Positions 1-9,190 are shown, numbered from the stretch's first letter. The stretch is 64,000 nucleotides of DNA from RPQJ01 sp963846315 (GCA_963846315.1 CAWJVM010000016.1:186001-250000), one strand, 5' to 3'. The notes: generated from the sequence alone by a model not told the origin. Translations and numbers: made by a program.

Positions 1-92
1 AGCAGCACGTTCTTGCGGTTGATGAAGATGCCGGCGACCGCGAGGCTGAACAGGATGCCGGACAGCAGCAGGACGTGGGACAGCGGAATCAT
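1..92 (-). CDS. nuoK: NADH-quinone oxidoreductase subunit K, N-terminal part (cut by window edge)
   Basis: This is the start of NuoK, a small membrane subunit of the proton-pumping arm of respiratory complex I. The visible protein begins MIPLSHVLLLSGILFSLAV, the first transmembrane helix of the family. The ATG (92-90) overlaps the nuoJ stop as ATGA, which shows translational coupling and fixes the start. The rest of the gene, and presumably nuoL, nuoM and nuoN, lie to the left of the window. Confidence 0.93.
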   Translation of the reverse strand, partial: MIPLSHVLLLSGILFSLAVAGIFINRKNVL

Positions 93-694
93 TGCCTGGC
101 CTCCGCGTCCATCTTGACGATGCGCACACGGTCCTTCGCCCGCACCGCGACCTGCTTGCCGATGTCCTGCACTTTCTGTCCCGGACGATCACGCATCGTG
201 AGCGTGATGGCCGCGACGATCGCGACCAGCAGGATGACGGCAGCAATCTCGAACGGGTACAGGTACTGCGTGTAAAGCAGGTGCCCGAGCTCCTGTGTGT
301 TCGAATAACCTTCAGGCCGGCTGGCCACCGCCGCGGTCGCGTCATCGAGCCCCAGCTTGCGCACGTAGACCACGAGCCCGATCTGCGCCATGACGATGAG
401 GGCGATCAGGGCCCCCAGCGGTGCATAGCGCGTGAAGCCCTGCCGCAACCTGGCGACGTCGATGTCGAGCATCATCACCACGAACAGCCACAGCACCATC
501 ACGGCGCCGACGTAGACCACGATCAGCGTAAGCGCGAGGAACTCCGCGTCGAGCAGCAGCCAGATCACGGCGCTGTTGAGGAAGGCCGCGACCAGGAACA
601 GCGCGCAGTGCACCGGGTTGCGCGCCGTGATGACGCCCAGAGCAGCCAGCACGAGGATCGCGCCGAAGACGTAGAAGAGGACGTTGACGATCAT
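89..694 (-). CDS. nuoJ: NADH-quinone oxidoreductase subunit J
   Basis: NuoJ is a membrane subunit of complex I beside NuoA and NuoK, contributing to the proton-translocation path. The 201-residue product has about five hydrophobic helices: residues 4-22, 29-50, 54-74, 91-112 and 139-162. It also has the family segment VYVGAVMVLWLFVVMML. The C-terminal 35 residues are charged, as usual. It lies 18 bases after nuoI and its stop overlaps the nuoK start by four bases, so it belongs to one operon. Nothing looks unusual. Confidence 0.95.
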   Translation of the reverse strand: MIVNVLFYVFGAILVLAALGVITARNPVHCALFLVAAFLNSAVIWLLLDAEFLALTLIVVYVGAVMVLWLFVVMMLDIDVARLRQGFTRYAPLGALIALIVMAQIGLVVYVRKLGLDDATAAVASRPEGYSNTQELGHLLYTQYLYPFEIAAVILLVAIVAAITLTMRDRPGQKVQDIGKQVAVRAKDRVRIVKMDAEARQ

Positions 695-712
695 TTTCGG
701 GGGTCGCCTCGG

Positions 713-1192
713 TCAGCGGTAGCGCGCGTCGGCGGCCTTGTCGGCCGCGATCATGGCTTCGTAGCGCTCGCCCATCGCCAGCAGCTTGTCCTTGGTCATG
801 ATGTTCTCGCCGCGATTTTCCATGTGGTATTCGTGGATGCGGGTCTCCACGATCGCATCCACCGGGCAGGCTTCCTCGCAGAAGCCGCAGTAGATGCACT
901 TGAACAGGTCGATGTCGTAGCGGGTCGTGCGGCGCGTGCCGTCGGCGCCGACGTCGGATTCGATCGTGATCGCGAGTGCCGGGCAGACGGCCTCGCAGAG
1001 CTTGCAGGCGATGCAGCGCTCCTGGCCGTTGGCGTACCGGCGCAGTGCGTGCAGGCCGCGATAACGCGGCGACTGCGGGGTCTTTTCTTCCGGGTACTGG
1101 ATCGTGAACTTCGGCGCGAAGAACGCGCGCAGCGTCACCCGCAGGCCCTGCAGCAGTTCCCAGAGGAAGAATGTCTTGATGACGTTGCGCAC
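713..1192 (-). CDS. nuoI: NADH-quinone oxidoreductase subunit I (two 4Fe-4S clusters)
   Basis: NuoI is the ferredoxin-like subunit that passes electrons through clusters N6a and N6b to NuoB at the foot of the peripheral arm. Two classical 4Fe-4S motifs are visible in the 159-residue protein: cysteines 60, 63, 66 and 70 (CIACKLCEAVCP) and 99, 102, 105 and 109 (CIYCGFCEEACP). The N-terminal amphipathic stretch before residue 30 is typical for membrane docking. It lies 12 bases after nuoH and 18 before nuoJ in the same operon. Length and motifs are normal. Confidence 0.97.
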   Translation of the reverse strand: MRNVIKTFFLWELLQGLRVTLRAFFAPKFTIQYPEEKTPQSPRYRGLHALRRYANGQERCIACKLCEAVCPALAITIESDVGADGTRRTTRYDIDLFKCIYCGFCEEACPVDAIVETRIHEYHMENRGENIMTKDKLLAMGERYEAMIAADKAADARYR

Positions 1193-1204
1193 GCTCTCGC
1201 TACC

Positions 1205-2267
1205 TCACGCTGCCCACGGGCCGATCCTGAAGATCCACATCGCCGCCTCGACGCACAGCCAGACCAGCGTCACCGGAATGAACACCTTCCAGCCGAGACG
1301 CATGATCTGGTCGTAGCGGTAGCGTGGGAACGTGGCGCGGAACCAGAGGAAGCAGAACAGGAAGAAGCAGGTCTTGAGGATGAACCAGTGCAGTCCGGGC
1401 GCAGCGAGCAAGGTGATGTCGCCAAGCACCGGGTAACCTTCGAACGGCGACAGCCAGCCGCCGAGGAAGAACGTGGCCGCCAGCGCCGAGATCAGGATCA
1501 TGTTGGCGTATTCGGCGAGGAAGAACAGCGCGAACGCGATGCCCGAATACTCGACGTGGAAACCGGCGACGATTTCCGATTCGCCTTCGGCGACGTCGAA
1601 CGGGGCGCGGTTGGTTTCGGCCACGCCCGCGATGAAGTAGACGACCATCAGCGGGAACAGCCAGAACCAGTACCAGCTGCCCGGCCCGCCCGCCTGCGCT
1701 TCCACGATCTTGCCGATGCTGAGCGTGCCGGCCGCCATGACGACGCCGACGAGCGCGAAACCCATCGCGATCTCATAGGCGACGATCTGCGCCGCCGAGC
1801 GCATGGCGCCCAGGAACGCATACTTCGAGTTCGGACGCCCAGCCGGCGAGGATGATGCCGTAGGCGCCGAAGCCCGCGAGCGCCAGGATGTAGAGCACGC
1901 CGGCATCGATGTGCGCGATCGCAAAACCGGGCCACAGCGACATTACTGCCCAGGCCGCGAAGGCAGGCGTGAGCGTCAGCAGCGGCGCGACGACGAACAG
2001 GTAACGGTTCGAGCGCGACGGGACGACGACTTCCTTCAGCAGCAGCTTGATGACGTCGGCGAACGGCTGCAGCAGGCCGAACGGTCCCACCCGGTTCGGG
2101 CCGATGCGCACCTGCATGTAGCCGATGACCTTGCGCTCGGCGAGCGTCGTGTACGCCACGCACAAAATCACCGTGATCGTGACCGCAAGTATCTGACCGA
2201 TGCTGATCAGCGAGGTTCGCAGCCATTCGGGCTGCGACAACCAGAGCGCGACGATCGTGTCGATCAT
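1205..2267 (-). pseudogene. nuoH: NADH-quinone oxidoreductase subunit H, interrupted by a one-base insertion
   Basis: NuoH is the membrane subunit that, with NuoB and NuoD, forms the quinone site of complex I. The N-terminal frame runs from MIDTIVALWL (ATG at 2267) to GIILAGWAS. After one extra base at about 1832 the protein continues in another frame as NSKYAFLGAMRSAAQIVAYE to the end at 1205. Joined, the two parts give a normal NuoH of about 353 residues with eight hydrophobic helices. No other damage is seen, and both flanking nuo genes are intact. A sequencing or assembly error is more likely than a true loss, but the sequence alone cannot decide. The start overlaps the nuoG stop (2264-2267, ATGA). 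Confidence 0.9.
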
Positions 2268-4453
2268 GCCCCACCCCCGGCCGCGCCCTTCTGGCCGTCC
2301 ACCGTGGCCTGCAACGGCGCCGAGCGGCGCACGATGGCGTCGACCCCGTAGATGGCGACTTCGCGCGTCACGTCCATCGCCGCGAGGCGACCCGGCACGA
2401 ACGCAGTCGTGGCGGCCAACCCGCCCTTGTACGTGTCAAGTTCGTGACGGAGTTCGTCACGCACTTCTTCGGAGCTGACGTACTCGAACCCGTTCAGTCC
2501 GAGCAGGTTGCCGAGCACGCGCAGGACCTTCCACGCCGGGCGTGCCTCTCCCGCAGGCTTCGCCGCGCCCGCGACACTCTGCCAACGCCCTTCGACGTTG
2601 ACCCAGGTGCCCGAGGTTTCGGCGAAGACCGCGCTCGGCAGGATCACGCTCGCGTTGGCGAGGATTTCCTCGTTGGCATACGGCGTAATGGCAACGACGC
2701 AGTCCGCGCCGCGCAACGAGGCTTCGATGGCCGACGAAGGCACGAGGTCTGCCGATTCGACGCCGCCCACGAGCACGTATGCCTTGAGCCGCGCCGCGAT
2801 CATCTCGACGGCGTTGAGACCTGGCGCAGCGACAGCACGACCGCCCGCGGCGCGATGCGGGAGCACGCCGGCCAGTGCCGCGCCGACGGCGTTGCCGCCC
2901 TCGGGCAGGTATCCGAGCTGCGCGCCCGTTGCACCGGCGAGCGCCGCCGCGAGGGCCCGCAGTTCCGCGTACGCCGCGTGATGCTGGGCGAGCGCACCGA
3001 GCAGGATGACGCGCAGGTCGCCCGCAGCCAGCGTCGCCGCCACGGCTTCGTGCTGAGCCGTCGGCGTGACGCCCTCGAGCGCGGCAGCCACGTTCGACGG
3101 CACGGCCGTGTCCTGCGCCTTGAGCGACGCCGCGAGCACGCCAGCCAGGTGCTGCGCCATGCCGAGCCCGTTGCTGGTGAGGTTGGCCGTGACCGGAAAA
3201 CGCACGTCGTACGAACGCGGGTTGATGAACGAGACCCTGGCGCCGCGGCGCATGGCACCCTGGCGAACGCGGTGAGCGATCAGCGGCACTTCCTTGCGCA
3301 GGTTCGAGCCAACGACCAGCACACCCATGGCCTGTTCGATATCGGCGATTGAGCAGCCGAGCAGCGGGGCGACCGGATCGCCCGCCTGGTCACGGAAGTC
3401 GACGCGACGCAGGCGATGGTCGAGGTTGTTCGTGCCGAGCGCACGCGCGATCTTCGCCGTGAGCGCAAGTTCTTCGAGCGACGCAATCGGCGACGCCAGC
3501 ACGCCGACCTGGGCGGGACCCGCCTCACGCACGACCTGCTGCAGACCCCTGGCCGCCGCCTCGAGCGCCGTCTCCCAGTCGACTTCACGCCAGTCGCCGC
3601 CTTCCTTGACCATCGGCTTCAATGCGCGGTCGGCCGAGTAGAAACCTTCGTAGCTGAACCGGTCGCGGTCGGCGATCCACGATTCGTTGATCGCTTCGTT
3701 CGCCCGCGGCACGATGCGCATGACCCGGCCGCGCAGCACGTGCGCGCTCAGGTTGGTGCCGACGCAATCGTGCGGCGACACCAGCGGCCACTGTGTCATT
3801 TCCCAGGCGCGGGCACGGTACCGGTACGGCTTGTTGTTCAACGCGCCGACCGGGCACAGGTCGATGATGTTGGCCGACAACTCGTGGTCGATGCTCTGCT
3901 CGATGAACGTCGAAATCATCGTCTGCTCGCCGCGGCCGATCGTGCCGAGCGCCGGGGCGCCGGCGATTTCCTGTCCGAACCGCACGCAACGCGTACAGTG
4001 GATGCAGCGCGTCATGTCGGTCGAGACCAGCGGACCGAGGTTCTCGTCCTTGAACACGCGCTTGCGCTCGGCATAGCGCGAAACGTCGCGCCCGAAGCCC
4101 ATCGCAAGGTCCTGCAACTCGCACTCGCCGCCCTGGTCGCAGATCGGACAGTCGAGCGGATGGTTGATCAGCAGGAACTCCATGGTCGCCTTCTGCGCCG
4201 AGATCGCCCGGGGCGACTTCGTGAAGACCTTCATGCCCTCGGCAACGGGAGTCGCGCAGGCGGGCATCGGCTTCGGCGCCTTCTCGACCTCGACCAGGCA
4301 CATGCGGCAGTTGGCCGCGATGCTGAGCTTGTCGTGGTAGCAGAAGCGCGGGATGTAGACGCCGTTGGCATCCGTGACCTGGATGACCATGGCGTTCTTG
4401 CGCGCCTTCATCGGCACGCCGTCGACTTCGATATTGACCAGCTCTTCGCTCAT
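2264..4453 (-). CDS. nuoG: NADH-quinone oxidoreductase subunit G
   Basis: NuoG is the large iron-sulfur subunit of the NADH-oxidising arm. The 729-residue protein opens with a 2Fe-2S domain (Cys38, Cys49, Cys52, Cys66). A His/Cys 4Fe-4S site follows (His98, Cys102, Cys105, Cys111), then a further cluster (Cys150, Cys153, Cys156, Cys200). From about residue 220 it continues as a molybdopterin-oxidoreductase-like domain that carries no molybdenum in this family. The stretch from residue 350 on is alanine-rich and more divergent, as is common. It overlaps nuoH by four bases and begins ten bases after nuoF. Confidence 0.95.
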   Translation of the reverse strand: MSEELVNIEVDGVPMKARKNAMVIQVTDANGVYIPRFCYHDKLSIAANCRMCLVEVEKAPKPMPACATPVAEGMKVFTKSPRAISAQKATMEFLLINHPLDCPICDQGGECELQDLAMGFGRDVSRYAERKRVFKDENLGPLVSTDMTRCIHCTRCVRFGQEIAGAPALGTIGRGEQTMISTFIEQSIDHELSANIIDLCPVGALNNKPYRYRARAWEMTQWPLVSPHDCVGTNLSAHVLRGRVMRIVPRANEAINESWIADRDRFSYEGFYSADRALKPMVKEGGDWREVDWETALEAAARGLQQVVREAGPAQVGVLASPIASLEELALTAKIARALGTNNLDHRLRRVDFRDQAGDPVAPLLGCSIADIEQAMGVLVVGSNLRKEVPLIAHRVRQGAMRRGARVSFINPRSYDVRFPVTANLTSNGLGMAQHLAGVLAASLKAQDTAVPSNVAAALEGVTPTAQHEAVAATLAAGDLRVILLGALAQHHAAYAELRALAAALAGATGAQLGYLPEGGNAVGAALAGVLPHRAAGGRAVAAPGLNAVEMIAARLKAYVLVGGVESADLVPSSAIEASLRGADCVVAITPYANEEILANASVILPSAVFAETSGTWVNVEGRWQSVAGAAKPAGEARPAWKVLRVLGNLLGLNGFEYVSSEEVRDELRHELDTYKGGLAATTAFVPGRLAAMDVTREVAIYGVDAIVRRSAPLQATVDGQKGAAGGGA

Positions 4454-4463
4454 GGTGCCCTGA

Positions 4464-5771
4464 TCACGCTGCGCGACCGCGCGCCTCGACGATGCTGTGG
4501 CCGTGCTCGATGAAATACTCGAACTCGTGCCGGAAATGACGGACGAAGCTCTGCACCGGCCACGCGGCGGCGTCGCCGAGCGCGCAGATGGTGTGGCCCT
4601 CGATCTTGTTGGCGACGTCGACGAGCATGTCGACGTCGGCCTGCTTGCCCTGCCCTGCGAGGATCCGCTTCAGCGTGCGGTTGAGCCAGCCGGTGCCTTC
4701 ACGGCACGGCGTGCACTGGCCGCACGATTCCGAGTAGTAGAAGCGCGACAGGCGCTCCAGCACCCGGACCATGCACGTCGTCTCGTCCATGACGATGACG
4801 GCAGCCGAACCCAGCGACGAGCCCGCCTTCTTGAGCGAGTCGTAGTCCATGTTCGCGGCCAGGATGGCTTCGGCCTTGAGCACCGGCACGGACGAGCCGC
4901 CCGGAATCACGGCCTTCAGCTTGCGGCCCTTCCACACGCCGCCCGCGAGCGCGAGCAGTTCCGTGAACGGAATGCCGAGTGGCACTTCGAAGTTGCCGGG
5001 CTTCGCAACGTGGCCCGAGACCGAGAAGATCACCGTGCCGCCCGAGTTGGGGGGACCCAGGCCGGCGAACCACTCCGGACCCTTGCGCAGGATCGTCGGC
5101 ACCGACGCATAGCTCTGCGCGTTGTTGATCGTCGTCGGCTTGCCGAACAGGCCGAAATTGGCCGGGAACGGCGGCTTGAAGCGCGGCCGCCCCTGCTTGC
5201 CTTCGAGCGATTCGAGCAGCGCGGTTTCTTCGCCGCAGATGTAGGCGCCGGCGCCCATGAACGAGTAGAGGTCGAAATCGACGCCCGATCCCTGCAGGTT
5301 CTTGCCGAGCAGGCCTGCAGCGTAAGCCTCCTGCACGGCGGCCTCGAAGCGTGGGAACGGCTCGGCCATGAACTCGCCGCGGATGTAGTTGTAACCGACC
5401 GTCGAATTCGTGCAATAGCCGCCGATGGCCATGCCTTCGATCAGCGCGTGCGGGTTGTAGCGCAGGATGTCGCGGTCGTGGCAGGTGCCAGGCTCGCTTT
5501 CGTCCGAGTTGCAGACCATGTACTTCTGCATCGGCGCATTGCGCGGCATGAAGGACCACTTGAGGCCGGTCGGGAAGCCTGCGCCGCCACGTCCGCGCAA
5601 GCCCGAGGCCTTCACCGCTTCGATGACCTGTTCGCGCGGCGGCTTCTCCGCCAGGATCTTCTTCCAGGCATCGTACCCACCGATCTTCAGGTACGTCTCG
5701 AGCTCCCACGAGCGCTCGTACTTGAGCGGCTCGAAGCAAACGAGATTCAGCGATGAGTTCCAGTCGGCCAC
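4464..5771 (-). CDS. nuoF: NADH-quinone oxidoreductase subunit F (NADH/FMN site)
   Basis: NuoF oxidises NADH and hands electrons from FMN to the iron-sulfur chain. The 435-residue protein has the glycine-rich NADH/FMN segment GLRGRGGAGFPTGLKW (residues 58-72). The 4Fe-4S cluster N3 ligands Cys350, Cys353, Cys356 and Cys396 sit in SESCGQCTPCREGTGW and HTICALGD. Length is typical. It follows nuoE after 15 bases and precedes nuoG. Confidence 0.97.
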   Translation of the reverse strand: MADWNSSLNLVCFEPLKYERSWELETYLKIGGYDAWKKILAEKPPREQVIEAVKASGLRGRGGAGFPTGLKWSFMPRNAPMQKYMVCNSDESEPGTCHDRDILRYNPHALIEGMAIGGYCTNSTVGYNYIRGEFMAEPFPRFEAAVQEAYAAGLLGKNLQGSGVDFDLYSFMGAGAYICGEETALLESLEGKQGRPRFKPPFPANFGLFGKPTTINNAQSYASVPTILRKGPEWFAGLGPPNSGGTVIFSVSGHVAKPGNFEVPLGIPFTELLALAGGVWKGRKLKAVIPGGSSVPVLKAEAILAANMDYDSLKKAGSSLGSAAVIVMDETTCMVRVLERLSRFYYSESCGQCTPCREGTGWLNRTLKRILAGQGKQADVDMLVDVANKIEGHTICALGDAAAWPVQSFVRHFRHEFEYFIEHGHSIVEARGRAA

Positions 5772-5786
5772 GCGTCGGACTCCGGC

Positions 5787-6296
5787 TTACTTGTGATCGT
5801 CGAGAATCTGATCGACCTTCGCAGGCGTCAGGTGCTCGAAATACACGTGGTTGACCATCATCATCGGCGCGCCGTTGCACGCCGCGAGGCATTCTTCCTC
5901 CTGCTTGAGGAAGAAGCGGCCGTCGGGAGTGCTCTCACCGACCTTGATGCCGAGCCGCTTTTCGAGGTGCGAAAGGATGTCCTCGCCGCCGCAGAGCATG
6001 CACGAGATGTTCGTGCACACCGAGATGTGGTGACGGCCGCAGGGCCTGGTCTCGAACATCGAGTAGAACGACGCGACTTCGTAGACCTGGATCGGCGGGA
6101 TGCCGAGGTACTCCGCCACCGCGTCCATCGACGCCTGCGGCAGGTGCCCCTGCTCGTGCTGCACGGCGTGCAGCGCGGAGATCACGGCCGAGCGCTTGCG
6201 GTCGGCCGGAAACTTGGCCAGCCAGTGATCAATCTCTTCGCGCACGTGCGCGGAGAGCGCCTCGCCGGTGTCCGCGTGAAGGTGGGAGTCACTCAT
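5787..6296 (-). CDS. nuoE: NADH-quinone oxidoreductase subunit E
   Basis: NuoE is the thioredoxin-fold subunit that carries 2Fe-2S cluster N1a next to NuoF. The product from MSDSHLHADT is 169 residues long. The ligands fit the family: Cys94 and Cys99 in CTNISC, and Cys136 and Cys140 in CLAACNGAP. The ATG at 6296 was chosen because it overlaps the nuoD stop as ATGA. The longer open frame to 6416 would add 40 arginine-rich residues that look like read-through of nuoD. Confidence 0.95.
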   Translation of the reverse strand: MSDSHLHADTGEALSAHVREEIDHWLAKFPADRKRSAVISALHAVQHEQGHLPQASMDAVAEYLGIPPIQVYEVASFYSMFETRPCGRHHISVCTNISCMLCGGEDILSHLEKRLGIKVGESTPDGRFFLKQEEECLAACNGAPMMMVNHVYFEHLTPAKVDQILDDHK

Positions 6297-7546
6297 CGGT
6301 CGATCTCTCCGAACACGATGTCGAGGGTGCCGATGACCGCAACGACGTCCGCCAGCATGTGGCCCGTGGTCATTTCCTCGAGCGCCGCGAGGTGCGGGAA
6401 GCCCGGCGCGCGGCACTTGAGGCGGTAAGGCTTGTTGGCGCCGTCCGACACGAGGTAGATGCCGAATTCACCCTTTGGCGCCTCGACCGCAGCGTAGGAC
6501 TCGCCCGCCGGCACGCAATAGCCTTCGGTGAACAGCTTGAAGTGATGGATCAGCGATTCCATGTCGCCCTTCATCTCTTCACGGCGCGGTGGCACGACCT
6601 TGTGGTCGTCGATCATCACCGGGCCCGGGTTCTTCTTCAGCCAGTCGACGCACTGCTTGACGATGCGATTCGACTGGCGCAGCTCTTCGACGCGAACCAG
6701 GTAACGGTCGTAACAGTCGCCGTTCAAGCCGATGGGAATGTCGAAATCCATGCGGTCGTAGACTTCGTACGGCTGCTTCTTGCGCAGGTCCCATGCGATG
6801 CCGGAGCCGCGCAGCACCGGGCCGGTGAAGCCCAGGTTGAGCGCGCGCTCGGGCGTCACCACGCCGATGTTGACGGTGCGCTGCTTCCAGATGCGGTTGT
6901 CGGTGAGCAGTGTTTCGTATTCGTCGATCGCCGCCGGGAAGCGCGCCGTGAAATCGTCGATGAAATCGAGCAGCGTGCCGGAGCGCGCGTCGTTCAGGCG
7001 GTTGATTTCCTTCGCGCTGCGGAAGCGCGACGGCTGGTACTTCGGCAGCGTGTCGGGCAGGTCGCGATAGACGCCGCCCGGGCGGTAATACGTCGCGTGC
7101 ATGCGCGTGCCCGAGACGGCTTCGTAGCAGTCCATCAAGTCTTCGCGCTCGCGGAAGCAATACAGGAACATCGTCATCGCGCCGATGTCGAGGCCGTGCG
7201 CGCCAAGCCACATCAGGTGGTTCAGGATGCGCGTGATCTCGTCGAACATGACGCGGATGTACTGCGCACGCTCGGGCACCTGCACGCCGAGCAACTTCTC
7301 GATTGCCATGCAATACGCATGTTCGTTGCACAGCATCGAGACGTAGTCGAGCCGGTCCATGTAACCGATCGACTGGTTGTACGGCTTGCTCTCGGCGAGC
7401 TTCTCGGTCGCGCGATGCAGCAGGCCGATGTGCGGATCGGCCTTCTGCACGACTTCGCCGTCCATCTCGAGCACCAGGCGCAATACGCCGTGGGCCGCGG
7501 GATGCTGCGGGCCGAAATTCATCGTATAGCTGCGGATCTCAGCCAT
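6293..7546 (-). CDS. nuoD: NADH-quinone oxidoreductase subunit D
   Basis: NuoD (49 kDa-type subunit) forms the quinone-reducing chamber with NuoB. It is related to the large subunit of NiFe hydrogenases but lacks the metal-binding cysteines. From MAEIRSYTMNFGPQHPAAHG the protein is 417 residues, the usual length. The conserved GPQHPAAHGVLRL and HIGLLHRATEKL segments are present at the N terminus and GEFGIYLVSDG near the C terminus. An in-frame start at 7558 would add MRPR but lies deeper inside nuoC. The chosen start overlaps nuoC by eight bases. Confidence 0.95.
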   Translation of the reverse strand: MAEIRSYTMNFGPQHPAAHGVLRLVLEMDGEVVQKADPHIGLLHRATEKLAESKPYNQSIGYMDRLDYVSMLCNEHAYCMAIEKLLGVQVPERAQYIRVMFDEITRILNHLMWLGAHGLDIGAMTMFLYCFREREDLMDCYEAVSGTRMHATYYRPGGVYRDLPDTLPKYQPSRFRSAKEINRLNDARSGTLLDFIDDFTARFPAAIDEYETLLTDNRIWKQRTVNIGVVTPERALNLGFTGPVLRGSGIAWDLRKKQPYEVYDRMDFDIPIGLNGDCYDRYLVRVEELRQSNRIVKQCVDWLKKNPGPVMIDDHKVVPPRREEMKGDMESLIHHFKLFTEGYCVPAGESYAAVEAPKGEFGIYLVSDGANKPYRLKCRAPGFPHLAALEEMTTGHMLADVVAVIGTLDIVFGEIDR

Positions 7547-8255
7547 TCTTGGGCGCATCCTTGAGCGCAGCCTGGTAGCGGTTGTCGTCGCGGATGACGC
7601 GAGGCACCAGCGTCCGCGGCTCGATGCTGACGGGCTCGTAGACCACGCGGCCCTTGGCCGGGTCGTAGCGGACTTCGACGTTGCCCGACAGCGGGAAATC
7701 CTTGCGGAACGGGTGACCGATGAAACCGTAATCCGTCAGCAGCCGCCGCAGGTCCGGGTGGCCGCGGAACAGGATGCCGAAGAGGTCGAACGCCTCGCGC
7801 TCGAACCAGTCGGCGGCTTTCCAGATTTCGATGACCGAATCGACCATCGGCGGCTCGCCGGGTTCGCACCACGTGCGCAGGCGCAGACGGCGGTTGTGCT
7901 TCACGGAAAGCAGGTGGTACACGACGGCGAAACGCCTCTGCTCACCGCTCCCGCCTTGCTGGGAGAGGCCGCCGGCAGGCTCGGCGGGAGTCTCGCGCCC
8001 GCGACTGAAACCCCGGAACGTCGCGGTATCGGTGTTCCATTCGTCCTGGCCGTACGACACGTAGTCGACGCCGCACAGGTCGATCAGTTGTTCGAAGTTC
8101 CAGTCACCGTCGTCACGCAACGCCTGGCAGACCGTCTGCAGCGCGGTCGGCGCGACTTCGAACGTCAACTCGCCGCAGCGGGAGTCGACGCGCGTGACTT
8201 GCCCGGCAAAGCGGCCCGAAATCGTCTCGGCGAGTAGTTCCAACGCCTGGTTCAT
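7539..8255 (-). CDS. nuoC: NADH-quinone oxidoreductase subunit C, with an internal repeat-derived insert
   Basis: NuoC is the 30 kDa-type subunit of the peripheral arm. The 238-residue protein has the family signature ERExFDxxGIxFxGHPDLRR (residues about 162-180) and the C-terminal HPFRKDFPLSG segment. Between residues about 80 and 110 there is a low-complexity stretch, RGRETPAEPAGGLSQQ and GGSGEQRR. Its DNA (7939-7990) closely matches the REP-like palindromes found between genes elsewhere in this window. The insert keeps the frame and lies in a loop before the conserved FAVVYHLLSVKHNRRLR block, so the protein is probably functional. Confidence 0.93.
   Translation of the reverse strand: MNQALELLAETISGRFAGQVTRVDSRCGELTFEVAPTALQTVCQALRDDGDWNFEQLIDLCGVDYVSYGQDEWNTDTATFRGFSRGRETPAEPAGGLSQQGGSGEQRRFAVVYHLLSVKHNRRLRLRTWCEPGEPPMVDSVIEIWKAADWFEREAFDLFGILFRGHPDLRRLLTDYGFIGHPFRKDFPLSGNVEVRYDPAKGRVVYEPVSIEPRTLVPRVIRDDNRYQAALKDAPKNG
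7939..7990 (-). repeat. REP-like palindromic repeat embedded in nuoC (copy R1)
   Basis: Read on the minus strand, 7980-7939 aligns without gaps to 21519-21560 on the plus strand at 32 of 42 positions. Five of the ten differences lie in the hairpin loop. The shared core is CCTCTCCCA and GGCGGGAGCGGTGAG against CCTCTCCCA and CGCGGGAGAGGTGAG. The element is translated in frame as part of NuoC. Confidence 0.75.
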
Positions 8256-8273
8256 GAATCTGCTCGACCCTGC

Positions 8274-8765
8274 TCAGCGCGCAATCGTCTGCGTGCGGTG
8301 AATTTTCTTCTGCAGCTGGATGAGGCCGTAGATCAGGGCTTCGGCCGAAGGCGGACAGCCGGGTACGTAAACGTCGACCGGCACGATCCGGTCACAACCG
8401 CGCACCACGGCATACGAATAGTGGTAATAGCCGCCACCGTTCGCGCACGAACCCATCGAGATGACCCAGCGCGGTTCGGGCATCTGGTCGTACACCTTGC
8501 GCAACGCGGGCGCCATCTTGTTGACCAGCGTGCCCGCGACGATCATCACGTCGGACTGGCGCGGGCTCGGACGGAAGACGATGCCGAAGCGGTCGAGGTC
8601 GTAGCGCGCGGCGCCCGCGTGCATCATCTCGACGGCGCAGCACGCGAGGCCGAACGTCATCGGCCACATCGAGCCGGTGCGCGCCCAGTTCATCAGCGCA
8701 TCCACCGAAGTCGTGAACACGCCGCGATCCGGCGCGTCGCTGCTGCTCGGTGCCTCTAGTCCCAT
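8274..8765 (-). CDS. nuoB: NADH-quinone oxidoreductase subunit B (cluster N2)
   Basis: NuoB carries cluster N2, the last iron-sulfur centre before ubiquinone. From MGLEAPSSSD the protein is 163 residues. The ligands are the tandem cysteines 42-43 in ACCAVEMMHAG, Cys107 in GSCANGGG and Cys137 in VPGCPP. The ATG at 8765 overlaps the end of nuoA by ten bases. The open frame continues further upstream, but only as out-of-frame nuoA sequence, so the long version is rejected. Confidence 0.96.
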   Translation of the reverse strand: MGLEAPSSSDAPDRGVFTTSVDALMNWARTGSMWPMTFGLACCAVEMMHAGAARYDLDRFGIVFRPSPRQSDVMIVAGTLVNKMAPALRKVYDQMPEPRWVISMGSCANGGGYYHYSYAVVRGCDRIVPVDVYVPGCPPSAEALIYGLIQLQKKIHRTQTIAR

Positions 8766-9112
8766 TCGAGCGCCCCTTTCTTCCACTCGTAGATGAAACC
8801 GACCACGAGCACCAGCAGGAACACGCCCATCGCGGCCAGCGCGACGATGCCGATCGAGTCGAGCGCGACCGCCCATGGGAACAGGAAGGCGATCTCGAGA
8901 TCGAACACGATGAAGAGGATGGCGACGAGGTAGTAACGCACGTCGAATTTCATGCGCGAGTCTTCGAACGCTTCGAAGCCGCACTCGTAGGGCGACAGCT
9001 TGGCGGTGTCGGGCCGGTTCGGCGCGAAGAGAAAGCCGAGCACGAGCAGGAGGACGCCGAGAGCGCCTGCGACTGCGAGAAAAATCAGGATCGGCAGGTA
9101 TTGCGCGAGCAT
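8756..9112 (-). CDS. nuoA: NADH-quinone oxidoreductase subunit A
   Basis: NuoA is a small membrane subunit of complex I and the first gene of the operon. The 118-residue product has three helices (about residues 5-29, 60-82 and 86-108). The family loop PYECGFEAFEDSRMKFDVRY is present between the first and second. Its stop (TAG, 8756-8758) lies inside nuoB. A promoter-like -10 box lies 40 bases upstream. Confidence 0.96.
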   Translation of the reverse strand: MLAQYLPILIFLAVAGALGVLLLVLGFLFAPNRPDTAKLSPYECGFEAFEDSRMKFDVRYYLVAILFIVFDLEIAFLFPWAVALDSIGIVALAAMGVFLLVLVVGFIYEWKKGALEWD

Positions 9113-9151
9113 CTCGGCGGGCAGTCTCGAAACGGGTGCGACTAGCCCACA

Positions 9152-9157
9152 ATTCTA
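9152..9157 (-). promoter_or_regulatory. Candidate -10 box of the nuo operon promoter
   Basis: On the minus strand, TAGAAT matches five of six consensus -10 positions. It lies between the tRNA-Leu terminator and nuoA, where an operon promoter is expected. No good -35 hexamer is visible 16-18 bases upstream, so this is a partial match only. Confidence 0.4.
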
Positions 9158-9190
9158 GCAGCACGATTGCAGTGCAGTAAGCGCGCAAAT

